From assembly GCA_001897605.1 (NCBI GenBank), contig MKTL01000016.1, positions 220,268 through 284,267 on the forward strand: a stretch of 64,000 bases of DNA, written 5' to 3'. The translations under genes were made by a program, and so were the position numbers. The notes beneath the pieces are model-generated. The model saw nothing but the letters and a program-made list of their open reading frames with translations. It had not been told where the DNA came from and made no database searches. This DNA is from Clostridiales bacterium 38-18. Its GTDB lineage: Bacteria > Bacillota > Clostridia > Peptostreptococcales > Acidaminobacteraceae. Numbering within the stretch: position 1 is the first letter of the stretch; each line of letters begins with the position of its first letter. Below are positions 9,281 to 17,423 of this stretch, in pieces.

Positions 9281-12200
9281 ATGCGGAAAATTGAACACAA
9301 AAAATACTCAAGAATTTTCAGTCTTTTGATGATGGCAATCCTATTAATTTCTGGTGTTATTCCAACTGAAATTTTTGTTTTAAACTATGCCGATTCAGAT
9401 CCGGGCTTTAGAATTACTGGTGCGGCGTTCAAGTACAATGGTGTCGATCTCGTTGACGCACCTGGTACAAATGGTCCATTTGAAAGTGGCGATACCCTTA
9501 GCTTTACCTATAATTGGGCTATCGATGAAAACACTGTAATCACAGCAGGAAATAATTCGATAACACTCACTCTACCAGATGTATTCCCGATGAACGCTGA
9601 GGCTTCAGGACAAATGATGGACGGTGATGGCGTAAGCTTTGGTTCCTATAATGTCCAAAACAGAACCTTAATTTTCACTTTTGACGAAAATGCAGGTCTT
9701 CAGTCCAATGTAATTGGAGGTGCCAGCTTTAACTTAACCTTTGATTTTGAAGATGTCATCGTTTCTGAGCCTTATACATTGGTTTTGCCTTTTTCGGAAA
9801 CCGTACAAAAGCAATATCAATTAGTTGTAAAGCCCAATCAGAGCACACCGAGTATAAAAAAGAGTGGCAATGCTTTAGCAGGATCGGAAATAGAATGGCA
9901 TGTCGATGTAAATATGAACCTAGCAGATTCGGGTAATCTTATTGTGTTTGACGCTTTAGACAATCGATTGACCTTTGACACAAATGATGTTGAAATATAT
10001 CCGATTACTGTAAAATCAGATGGAAGCTACACCGTATCTAATACGGCGATCGACCCAGCAGATTATACAGTGAATTATGTTCAGAGTCTCGATAACTCAC
10101 CACACCAGCTTTCCTTTGACATCGTCAACTCAGCTGGAGGAGCTATCCCTAAAGCCTATCAAATAAAGTATACGACACAAGTCGATGCGGATAAAATCGA
10201 CTTTAGTCAATCCAGCTTTACCTATGCCAATACAGGTACCTTCAATGGCAATTCAAGTACGGCTCAGGTCACGATCAATGGTGGCAGTATCTTGTCTAAA
10301 AGTGAGTACGGAAGCGGATCAAGTACGGTGAATCCAAGTAATCTGGTATGGAAAATCCTCGTAAACGATCCAGAATATCCATTAAAAGCAGTTCGATTAG
10401 AGGACGTGCTTCCTTCAGGCCTTAAGTATGAATCCGTTCAAATACTCGATGAAAATGAGGTTGACATTACGGCTTCACTCGCTGCGGCAATTCAGTACGA
10501 TTTGCCTACAAAAAAATTCACGGTTAACTTCAATGATCTCTCGAATAGACGTACCGTGCTTATTACCACATCGGTGGAGACGGATTATATTAATTCGCTA
10601 TCAACAAGTGGTACTGCTGCCTTAGTTCAAGTTGATTTTTCAAACACTGCATCACTCTTCCAAACTCAGAACGGCCTTGAAAGTCAAAAAGATGCTTCTC
10701 ATAGCATGATCGTTAAAATAGGGAAGGGGATCTACAAGACGGGAAGTGCATCCGTAGGCTACAATGGTGAAAAATACATCGATTGGAAGGTTTACGTTAA
10801 TTTAAGCAACGTCGATCTTGGGACCAATCAAGTGACGGATACTTTAGATACGAGACAAACTTTACCGTTAGCAGAGAATCAAATTAGTCTTTATCCAATT
10901 ACCGTAGATGCAAGTGGTAATTTGGTAGAAGGCGGAGTAGAGCTAACCAACTATACGCTAACATTTGATGGTACCGATCCAACTCATCAATTTAACATCG
11001 TGTTTCCATCAAACATTACGACGCCTTTTGTAATCAAATACAGAACAACCATAGATGTAGAGGATTATGATAAAAGCAGCTTTACAAATACAGGCACTAT
11101 AGGAACGGGTAGATCGTATGCGGCAACTGTCAATAAAAGCATTGCTAATACGTTCGCCAAAGCCAATATCGATATTGATTCCGATGGTATAGCCTTTGAC
11201 TACGCAACAAAGACCTATGATTGGAGAATAACGGTTAATCCTGTACGTGAAGCGATTAATGCGCTTGAAATCATCGACACCTTGTCGAATGGCCTTTACA
11301 TGACACCTGCACAATTTAACAGCATACTCGTTAAAAAAGGAAATCTTGTATTGATTGCAGGTGTGGATTATGCGATTGTATCGGACTCAGGTTCAGGAAA
11401 AATAAAAGGCTTTACGATTGATTTCTCAGGTGGCTCGGCAAATCATGTTGTTAACAATGATGTTTATACCGTCGAGTACAAGACGACGATCGATCCAGAT
11501 GTAGCCTCAAATAATGGCAACTTGGATTATAGTAATAATGCCGAATTTAATTGGGATACGAAAACAGACTTACCTGTAGTCACGACTAAACCAAGTCTTT
11601 CAGCTCTCCAAAAATACAATGGAAGCAAGAGTGGCACTTTAGATCTTACCCAAAAGAAAATCAACTGGGAGATCAACGTCAACTACCTAGGTAAGAATTA
11701 TGATGGTCTTGTGGTCACCGATCCTATCCAAGTAGACGCCAACGGAAGTGGGCTTAAGCTAGAGAGCGGCTCCATAAAGATTTATAAAGATACCGTTAAT
11801 GCCTCTGGTAATCTAAAAACAACTGGAATGACTGAATTGTCAGCAAGCGATCTTTCGGCTGCTCAAATCGTCATAACTGAGTTACCGGATCAAAATAGCT
11901 TTACAGTTGCATTTAATGGGACGATTCAGGAACCCTATCGCATCACCTATCGTACGGACATGGTTGGTATTTCTAGCACACTATATACCAACACAGCTAA
12001 CACCAATAAGGGAGAAAACTATACCGCTACAGTAACACATGCACAGGGGCAAACCTTTATTGATAAAACTGGCGCTAGGGACGGACAGGTAGTGAATTGG
12101 GAGCTTACTATCAATCAAAGTAAATCTACCATTTCCAATTTAAAAATGACAGAGCAGCTCAACGAAGGACTTGAAATTGATACAAATAGCTTTAAGCTAT

Positions 12201-13525
12201 TTAAAGGCAGCGATGAACTTGTTTTTAGTGACTATTTTACTGTAAAGGTCAATGAACGAGCGCTTTCTTCAGATCCTCAGAGCTTTGTTATCGAAGCAAT
12301 TGTGCCAATTGTTGATACCTTAAAAATTAAGTATCAGACTGAGATCATTACAGATAATATCGTCAGCAATTCCTTTTCGAATTCTGTTACCTTAGAAGGC
12401 GCATATGTTCTCTCAGGAACAACTCAGAAAACACAGACCATTTCACATAATATTATGGAGTCAAACGGATGGGCGATTGGCCAGCTTGGAAGCTTCACAA
12501 TGACCAAGGTCAATGAGCAAGGTGATCCGTTAAGTGGTGCTGAATTTGAGTTTTACAAGGGAACGACATTATTGGGTAGGCTGACGACAGATTCATATGG
12601 TGAAATTCACGTAGGAAAACTAAAATATGCTACTTACACGTTAAAAGAGATTAATGCACCTACGGGATATCAAATCGCAACTACTTCTACTGAAATTATC
12701 ATCAATAGCACAGTAGACAAAGCTGTAACGATACAAAATGATGCATTGAGAAAAATTGAAATTACCAAATATGCGAAGGGGAGCACGACACCTCTCAACG
12801 GTGCAATTTTTGAAGTTAAAAAGGACGGTATCTTGGCTGGCACTCTCACTACTGATGTGGCAGGGAAAGCAACCTTAGATTTGCCATATGGCACCTATGT
12901 CGTGACTGAAAAAACAGCACCCTATGGTTATAACAAGTCATTGGATATCATTCAGGTGGTCATTGGCAAAGGGGATAAAAATCCAGACGACAGCTTAAAG
13001 CTTGTCTACGGCGTTACTTTCGAAAATGAACGTATTCCCAACGTCTATATACCAGAAACCACTGAACCAACCACTGTACCGACAACTGAAAAAATAACTG
13101 AGCCAACTGTTGAAGTAACAACGAGTGGCACGACTGAAGCCACAACACAGGCTACAACTGAAAAAACTAAAGAAAATGAACCAAAAGAGGGAGAAGTACC
13201 TATTCCAGAGGGCGGAAAACCTGAGATAAAGACACCTCCTAAAAACGGAACCGTAAAAGTTGATGAAAATGGAAAATGGACATATAAACCAGATCCAGGT
13301 TTTATCGGCAAAGATAAATTTACTGTCATTGTTTCTACACCTGATGGAGATGAAGAATTTACCATTGATATTGAAGTAGAAGAAGTACCATTGGGGGCTG
13401 GCATACCAGAACATCTACCTCAAACCGGTCAAACTGCATCGACCATGTATTACGTCATTGGGTTGATGCTGATACTCTTAGGGATTTACTTAAGAGTGAC
13501 AATTAAGTCTAAAGAAAATCATTAA
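9281..13525 (+). CDS. LPXTG wall-anchored modular adhesin (Cna/SpaA-like)
   Basis: This 1414-residue surface protein is probably covalently linked to peptidoglycan by a sortase, although no sortase gene is in the window. It has a signal peptide (residues 1-36) and an N-terminal adhesin-like domain. Six repeats of about 146 residues follow, each marked by an x-W-x-x-x-(V/I)-N strand, near residues 203, 353, 499, 645, 793 and 937. Two SpaA/prealbumin-type domains come next (about 1070-1255), carrying the KEINAPTGY and TEKTAPYGY glutamates expected for intramolecular isopeptide bonds. A Thr/Glu/Pro-rich stalk (about 1257-1305) and an Ig-like domain (NGTVKV...FTIDIEVEE) lead to LPQTG at 1379-1383, a hydrophobic helix and a charged tail. 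It is a single-gene unit with its own promoter and terminator. The ligand is unknown. Confidence 0.92.
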   Translation: MRKIEHKKYSRIFSLLMMAILLISGVIPTEIFVLNYADSDPGFRITGAAFKYNGVDLVDAPGTNGPFESGDTLSFTYNWAIDENTVITAGNNSITLTLPDVFPMNAEASGQMMDGDGVSFGSYNVQNRTLIFTFDENAGLQSNVIGGASFNLTFDFEDVIVSEPYTLVLPFSETVQKQYQLVVKPNQSTPSIKKSGNALAGSEIEWHVDVNMNLADSGNLIVFDALDNRLTFDTNDVEIYPITVKSDGSYTVSNTAIDPADYTVNYVQSLDNSPHQLSFDIVNSAGGAIPKAYQIKYTTQVDADKIDFSQSSFTYANTGTFNGNSSTAQVTINGGSILSKSEYGSGSSTVNPSNLVWKILVNDPEYPLKAVRLEDVLPSGLKYESVQILDENEVDITASLAAAIQYDLPTKKFTVNFNDLSNRRTVLITTSVETDYINSLSTSGTAALVQVDFSNTASLFQTQNGLESQKDASHSMIVKIGKGIYKTGSASVGYNGEKYIDWKVYVNLSNVDLGTNQVTDTLDTRQTLPLAENQISLYPITVDASGNLVEGGVELTNYTLTFDGTDPTHQFNIVFPSNITTPFVIKYRTTIDVEDYDKSSFTNTGTIGTGRSYAATVNKSIANTFAKANIDIDSDGIAFDYATKTYDWRITVNPVREAINALEIIDTLSNGLYMTPAQFNSILVKKGNLVLIAGVDYAIVSDSGSGKIKGFTIDFSGGSANHVVNNDVYTVEYKTTIDPDVASNNGNLDYSNNAEFNWDTKTDLPVVTTKPSLSALQKYNGSKSGTLDLTQKKINWEINVNYLGKNYDGLVVTDPIQVDANGSGLKLESGSIKIYKDTVNASGNLKTTGMTELSASDLSAAQIVITELPDQNSFTVAFNGTIQEPYRITYRTDMVGISSTLYTNTANTNKGENYTATVTHAQGQTFIDKTGARDGQVVNWELTINQSKSTISNLKMTEQLNEGLEIDTNSFKLFKGSDELVFSDYFTVKVNERALSSDPQSFVIEAIVPIVDTLKIKYQTEIITDNIVSNSFSNSVTLEGAYVLSGTTQKTQTISHNIMESNGWAIGQLGSFTMTKVNEQGDPLSGAEFEFYKGTTLLGRLTTDSYGEIHVGKLKYATYTLKEINAPTGYQIATTSTEIIINSTVDKAVTIQNDALRKIEITKYAKGSTTPLNGAIFEVKKDGILAGTLTTDVAGKATLDLPYGTYVVTEKTAPYGYNKSLDIIQVVIGKGDKNPDDSLKLVYGVTFENERIPNVYIPETTEPTTVPTTEKITEPTVEVTTSGTTEATTQATTEKTKENEPKEGEVPIPEGGKPEIKTPPKNGTVKVDENGKWTYKPDPGFIGKDKFTVIVSTPDGDEEFTIDIEVEEVPLGAGIPEHLPQTGQTASTMYYVIGLMLILLGIYLRVTIKSKENH

Positions 13526-13548
13526 TCGTACAGTCACACTTAAAATTA

Positions 13549-13590
13549 AAAGTGCAGTTGCTCGAATGGCAACTGCACTTTGATTTTTTT
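13549..13590. terminator. Shared convergent terminator (adhesin / cbiN)
   Basis: AAAGTGCAGTTGC (13549-13561) and GCAACTGCACTTT (13569-13581) form a perfect 13-bp stem with a 7-nt loop. T-rich sequence follows on the plus strand. It lies 14 bp from the cbiN stop and probably serves both directions. Confidence 0.85.
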
Positions 13591-13603
13591 GACTTTGTTT
13601 TGA

Positions 13604-13933
13604 CTAGTTATTTTCAGTAGCTCTCATTTTTTCTTGCTTGGTTCTTTCGACGAATCGACCTAAGAAAAAGGCGATAATTCCAACACCGATACCCGTTTGA
13701 ACACAGAAGAGCAAGCTTTCGACTTCTCCAGGCAGCTCGCCATCGATCCAGCGTTCCATAACCGGTGTAAACCAAGGCTCATATTCGGTACCTGTAATTT
13801 CAGATACCACCTGACTGCCAGCATCATCAGAACCGCCAAATTCTGCACCTTTTACGAGGAAAAGTGGAACGATCGCTATGATTAGAACGAGGGAGAGCAA
13901 TAAAACGACCTTTAACTTTGTATTTTTCATCAC
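13604..13933 (-). CDS. cbiN: Cobalt ECF transporter small subunit CbiN
   Basis: This 109-residue membrane protein has two TM segments (residues 8-28 and about 78-95). The outside loop carries the CbiN signature EFGGSDDAG...YEPWF. CbiN works with CbiM in capturing Co2+ for cobalamin synthesis. Its start overlaps the cbiM stop by 4 bp (ATGA), which points to translational coupling. It is the last gene of cbiQOMN. Confidence 0.93.
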   Translation of the reverse strand: MMKNTKLKVVLLLSLVLIIAIVPLFLVKGAEFGGSDDAGSQVVSEITGTEYEPWFTPVMERWIDGELPGEVESLLFCVQTGIGVGIIAFFLGRFVERTKQEKMRATENN

Positions 13934-14682
13934 TCTTCACCTACCTTTATAAAGCCAATGCCCTTAAGCTCTGATTTTGCATAAGTTTCAAGCGCCATGA
14001 TGATTAAGACGCTGAGGATACCTTCGATAATCGCGAGAGGGATTTGAGTCGGAGCAAAAACTGCGAGGAATTTTGCGCTTGAAACCAGAAACCCACCAGA
14101 CTCTGAAGGATAAGCGAGTGCAAGCTGTAAGCTGGTGATACAGTATGTGAAAAGATCACCTAATGCTGCAGCTAAAAACACGCTCATATGCTTGCCGACT
14201 TTGAGTTTTCGACAGATCACATAGATGGCATAGGTTAAAAATGGTCCTGCGATCGCCATTGAAAATGTGTTTGCACCCAGTGACGTCAAGCCGCCGTGTG
14301 CAAGTAGAATCGCTTGAAAAATGAGTACAATTACGCCAAGTACACTTACAGCAGTTGGACCGAAGAGGATTGCACCTAGGCCTGTGCCTGTCATATGCGA
14401 ACAGCTGCCTGTAACTGAGGGGATTTTTAACGATGAAATGACAAAAATAAACGCACCGGACATAGCGATGAGTGTGATTGATTTGCGATCGTTGTTAACC
14501 GTTTTCTTTATAGATAGATAACCCAGTACTAAGAATGGCAGTGTAATTGCGCCCCATAGGATACAATACATAGGTGGTAGATAACCTTCCATAATGTGCA
14601 TTGCATTTGAAACTGGTACAAAGCCGACGATGAAAGCAATGGCGATACTGACCATAAAGATCGTTTTTTGTTTCAAATTCAT
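13930..14682 (-). CDS. cbiM: Cobalt ECF transporter substrate-binding subunit CbiM
   Basis: This 250-residue integral membrane S-component binds Co2+. In this family the metal is held by the N-terminal Met-His region; here MHIMEGYLPP is clear, after an extra leading helix that may be cleaved so that Met-His becomes the mature N-terminus. Further family marks are the conserved His-rich segment (SCSHMTGTGLG), LTSLGANTFSMAIAGP and several TM helices. It lies 15 bp after cbiO and overlaps cbiN by 4 bp. Confidence 0.94.
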   Translation of the reverse strand: MNLKQKTIFMVSIAIAFIVGFVPVSNAMHIMEGYLPPMYCILWGAITLPFLVLGYLSIKKTVNNDRKSITLIAMSGAFIFVISSLKIPSVTGSCSHMTGTGLGAILFGPTAVSVLGVIVLIFQAILLAHGGLTSLGANTFSMAIAGPFLTYAIYVICRKLKVGKHMSVFLAAALGDLFTYCITSLQLALAYPSESGGFLVSSAKFLAVFAPTQIPLAIIEGILSVLIIMALETYAKSELKGIGFIKVGEE

Positions 14683-14697
14683 GATGTTTCCTCCCTA

Positions 14698-15540
14698 TCA
14701 AATATTGGTGTAATTTTTAATCAGCGCTTTTAGCGCTTCAGAGGTTCTTGGATAATCATCATTAGCAGGTAGAAGGGAAGCTTCTACCATGGCTTCATAA
14801 ACATCTAGCAGGCTTGGCTTTACGAGATTTGCTCTTTTTAGAAGTGTATCGTTCTTGAAAATCTCAAGAGCAGTTCCATCCCCTATGATTTCTCCCTTGT
14901 CGAACACCACCACTCGGTCTGCCCAGCGATAGGCAAACTCAATATCGTGAGTGGACAAGATCAAGGTTTTACCCGAAGCATTTAGATCGTGAAGTAGGTT
15001 TTCGAGCATTTGGCTGCCCACTGGATCAAGAGAGGCGGTGGGCTCGTCAAATATAATGACTTCAGGATGCATCGACAGAATACCTGCTATCGTGACGCGT
15101 TTCTTTTCACCACCACTTAGATAATGAGGTGGGCGATCTGAAAGTTCGGTCAGGTTCAAGGTTTCAAGTGCAGCGTCAACGTGCTGAGTTACCTCTGAAC
15201 GAGATAGCTTTAAATTCATAGGTCCAAAACCGACTTCTGAACGTACGGTGGACGCAATGATCTGGTTATCTGCATCTTGGAAAACGATGCCGATGTGCTT
15301 CCTAAGATTTTTAAGACTGCCCTTATTCAGCTCAGCTCCGCGATAATGGATCGACCCTTCATCAGGTGAATAAACCCCATTTATATTTAAAAAGAAGGTA
15401 GATTTTCCAGACCCATTTGCGCCGATAACGGCGATTTTTTCGCCTTCACTAATGATGAGGTCAATGCCGTTTAAAGCATTCGTACCGCTGCTATAGGTAT
15501 ATTTTAACTGTTTGACTTCTAGTATGGTTTCAGTGCGCAT
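14698..15540 (-). CDS. cbiO: Cobalt ECF transporter ATPase CbiO
   Basis: This 280-residue ABC ATPase powers cobalt uptake with CbiQ, CbiM and CbiN. Walker A is GANGSGKST, the Q-loop lies near FQDADNQ, the signature is YLSGGEKKRV, Walker B is VIIFDEPTASLDP, and the switch His is in LSTHD. The C-terminal extension is typical of the CbiO subgroup. It starts 1 bp after the cbiQ stop, so the two are translationally coupled. Confidence 0.94.
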   Translation of the reverse strand: MRTETILEVKQLKYTYSSGTNALNGIDLIISEGEKIAVIGANGSGKSTFFLNINGVYSPDEGSIHYRGAELNKGSLKNLRKHIGIVFQDADNQIIASTVRSEVGFGPMNLKLSRSEVTQHVDAALETLNLTELSDRPPHYLSGGEKKRVTIAGILSMHPEVIIFDEPTASLDPVGSQMLENLLHDLNASGKTLILSTHDIEFAYRWADRVVVFDKGEIIGDGTALEIFKNDTLLKRANLVKPSLLDVYEAMVEASLLPANDDYPRTSEALKALIKNYTNI

Positions 15541-15541
15541 T

Positions 15542-16426
15542 TTATCCCCTTAAGTATGAATTTAGCCCTACCATGAAAATGAAACAAACGAGAACAGATA
15601 CCGTTGCTAAAAGCTTAGGATTAAAGTATCTTTCTTCCTCGTAGTAATGGTATTCACCTTCATAACATCTGGATTCCATTGCAATATAGTATTGATTGGC
15701 CTTTTTAATGGATTGAATGAGTAGCCCAGCTGCAATTTGACTAAACGTCCTCATGGAGGCTTTATAGTCGACATAACCATTCCTTGACTCAGCAGCATTT
15801 TTCATACGCATCGTAACGTCTAGTAGTATGAAAATAAACCTATAAGTCAGTGCCATCAGCTCTATGATCAAGCTTGGAAGACGACACTTTTTAAGTACTA
15901 AGATTACCTCTGAAGATGGCGTAGTAAGCGCCAACATCTGCAAACAGCTAATGGCTGCAAACATTTTTAATCCCAATAATCCAGCTGCTTTTAGAAGATC
16001 TAGATTTGTGTAGAGATACCCACTAAAAAATCTGACCGAAAAACCGGATGGCACCAGCGTGCTATAATCGACACTGATCGTCAATAGACTCAGAAGAATG
16101 AAAGTTATCGGAATCGAAAGAACTCTCAAATACTGAACCAGACTTAGTTTGCCGATAACGACCACAAGAAACATCGCTGTCACCAAGATCATCGTGGAGA
16201 CCAGCGCTGAATCGAATCCGATTCCCATCAAAAGAAGTGAGATTGATAAAACTGACTTTAGTACTGGATGCCAGTGTTTTAATCCCGATTGATAGGCGTA
16301 GTAATCGATTGAGAGCGATTCGCCGTGATGATGATGTTTTTTATCTTGTGTTTTTGCTGATTTTAGGACGTTTGCGAAGAGGATCATAATCATGATCAAG
16401 ATGTATGATAATGCAATGAGTCTCAT
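15542..16426 (-). CDS. cbiQ: Cobalt ECF transporter transmembrane coupling subunit CbiQ, with N-terminal His-rich extension
   Basis: This 294-residue membrane protein couples CbiO to the S-component. The core begins at SIDYYAYQSGLKHWHP, and the coupling-helix regions with conserved Ala-Arg motifs are present (MRMKNAAESRNGY, ESRCYEGEY). Unlike ordinary CbiQ it has an extra N-terminal helix followed by KKHHHHGES, a possible metal-binding patch. ATG 16426 behind GCGGGAA is the likely start. The longer reading from TTG 16459 would begin inside the T-run of the riboswitch terminator, so it is rejected. It is the first gene of cbiQOMN, under cobalamin riboswitch control. Confidence 0.88.
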   Translation of the reverse strand: MRLIALSYILIMIMILFANVLKSAKTQDKKHHHHGESLSIDYYAYQSGLKHWHPVLKSVLSISLLLMGIGFDSALVSTMILVTAMFLVVVIGKLSLVQYLRVLSIPITFILLSLLTISVDYSTLVPSGFSVRFFSGYLYTNLDLLKAAGLLGLKMFAAISCLQMLALTTPSSEVILVLKKCRLPSLIIELMALTYRFIFILLDVTMRMKNAAESRNGYVDYKASMRTFSQIAAGLLIQSIKKANQYYIAMESRCYEGEYHYYEEERYFNPKLLATVSVLVCFIFMVGLNSYLRG

Positions 16427-16452
16427 TTGATTCCCGCTTTCATAATAAATTA

Positions 16453-16488
16453 AAAACAAAAAGACCTCTCGAAACGAATTCGAGAGGC
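16453..16488 (-). terminator. Riboswitch expression-platform terminator before cbiQ
   Basis: In transcript orientation, CCTCTCGAA pairs with TTCGAGAGG (plus strand 16465-16473 and 16479-16487) around a 5-nt loop, followed by CTTTTTGTTTTT. It lies between the cobalamin aptamer and the cbiQ ATG, as expected for ligand-controlled termination. Confidence 0.88.
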
Positions 16489-16593
16489 CATGTCATCAAT
16501 GCTCATAGCAACAAGGTTTTCAGATGCCCAGAATAGGCGCACTTCAACCGTGTATCTCCTCTATATCTTCGTAGAGTTTACAGATACAAGAAA

Positions 16594-16745
16594 TGGCAGG
16601 CATTCTGACTTAAGCATCAACATCTTTTCCACCTTCCCAGTTACCCAGTGGCACTACGGAAAAGACTCTTCTATTACAGCGGCGAGACCGTGAGAGATTT
16701 ACACTCCACTTTCCTTTTAACAGTAGAAAATCTACTGCACCTATT
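16594..16745 (-). promoter_or_regulatory. Cobalamin (AdoCbl) riboswitch
   Basis: Read on the minus strand, the conserved cobalamin aptamer elements occur in order: GGTGC near the 5' end, AAAGGAAAGTGGAGTG, the core ACGGTCTCGCCGCTGTAAT, GCCACTGG, GGGAAGGTGG, and the closing AGTCAGAATGCCTGCC. It precedes the cbiQOMN cobalt uptake operon and is followed by a terminator. High cobalamin should therefore switch off cobalt uptake. A plus-strand ORF across this segment is spurious. Confidence 0.95.
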
Positions 16746-16846
16746 TCTTTATTTAATTACGACTCTAATTATAATGGGTTGATAAGAAAATATCAATTGA
16801 AATTTTTTACAATTAAATGATAATTAATGAACTTCCGCATGTATAC

Positions 16847-16875
16847 TTGCAAATGAATGGTTTTAGTTTTATAAT
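16847..16875 (+). promoter_or_regulatory. Promoter of the MpsC-like gene
   Basis: TTGCAA (16847-16852), a 17-bp spacer and a perfect TATAAT (16870-16875). It lies inside the longest open frame (16817), so translation must begin further downstream. Confidence 0.65.
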
Positions 16876-16915
16876 GAAATTGCATATTGTAATATTTTAT
16901 TCAAGTGGTGATAAT

Positions 16916-17275
16916 TTGATTTTTTCAAATGACGATAAAAACAGGTTTCTAAAGGCGTTTACAGAAATTATTAAAAGCATCAACGGAAAAGGGCCAAAGA
17001 ATATTTATATTAAATATTATGAAGATGAAATGCACGTTGTATTACAAGGTGTGGTTACAGAATATGAACGCTATTTAATCGAAACCTTTGGCAGCGAAGC
17101 GATTGATATTTTTACTAGCTTTTATCAACGAGATTGCTTGAATACGGAGTATAAATTTTTAAATAAAATCAACGAAAACTATCATTTTAGCTTTTATAAG
17201 CTAGAGGCAGATTTTTTAAATGATATATTTGTATATAAAATGAAGATTAAGCATCAGAGTAATTTGATTGAATAG
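16916..17275 (+). CDS. MpsC-like / DUF2294 family protein
   Basis: This small cytoplasmic protein of about 120 residues has the family pattern GKGPKNIYIKYYEDEMHVVL, followed by the G-V-(V/L)-T-x-x-E segment. In staphylococci this family includes MpsC, part of a Na+-linked membrane-potential system, but many clostridial members stand alone with no proven role. The frame is open from 16817, but a consensus promoter lies inside that stretch. A start at TTG 16916 behind AAGTGGTG is therefore preferred and gives the usual family length. ATG 16874 is also in frame but overlaps the -10. The family call is moderate; the function is not established. Confidence 0.6.
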   Translation: MIFSNDDKNRFLKAFTEIIKSINGKGPKNIYIKYYEDEMHVVLQGVVTEYERYLIETFGSEAIDIFTSFYQRDCLNTEYKFLNKINENYHFSFYKLEADFLNDIFVYKMKIKHQSNLIE

Positions 17276-17320
17276 CTTGGTTGGACTGTAGGAGAGATTT
17301 TTTTATCTGGCTGAAAAGTA

Positions 17321-17367
17321 AAACCGATCTTGATATGTCATATGACATATTTAAGGTCGGTTTTTTG
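17321..17367 (+). terminator. Terminator with an embedded 16-bp palindrome
   Basis: AAACCGATCTT (17321-17331) pairs with AAGGTCGGTTT with one wobble or mismatch, and T's follow. The loop is itself a perfect palindrome, TATGTCATATGACATA, so the RNA forms one long rod. The T-run overlaps the -35 of the next promoter. Confidence 0.8.
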
Positions 17368-17393
17368 TTTGCACTATCTTGGATCGTTATACT
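17365..17393 (+). promoter_or_regulatory. Promoter of the second chemoreceptor gene
   Basis: TTGTTT (17365-17370), a 17-bp spacer and TATACT (17388-17393). It overlaps the in-frame TTG at 17379, ruling that codon out as a start. Confidence 0.55.
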
Positions 17394-17423
17394 AAAAATA
17401 TATTAAATGAGGGAGACAAATGT

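Noticed and set aside
12995-13414. Two minus-strand ORFs of 139 and 119 residues within the adhesin gene
   Set aside because: They lie opposite the Thr-rich stalk, Ig-like domain and sorting signal, whose codon bias leaves antisense frames open. No ribosome binding site or protein-like composition.
16490-16693. Plus-strand 67-residue ORF
   Set aside because: It lies across the cobalamin riboswitch and its terminator on the other strand and has no site or similarity.
16817-17275. Start of the MpsC-like gene at ATG 16817
   Set aside because: A consensus promoter (16847-16875) lies downstream of that codon.
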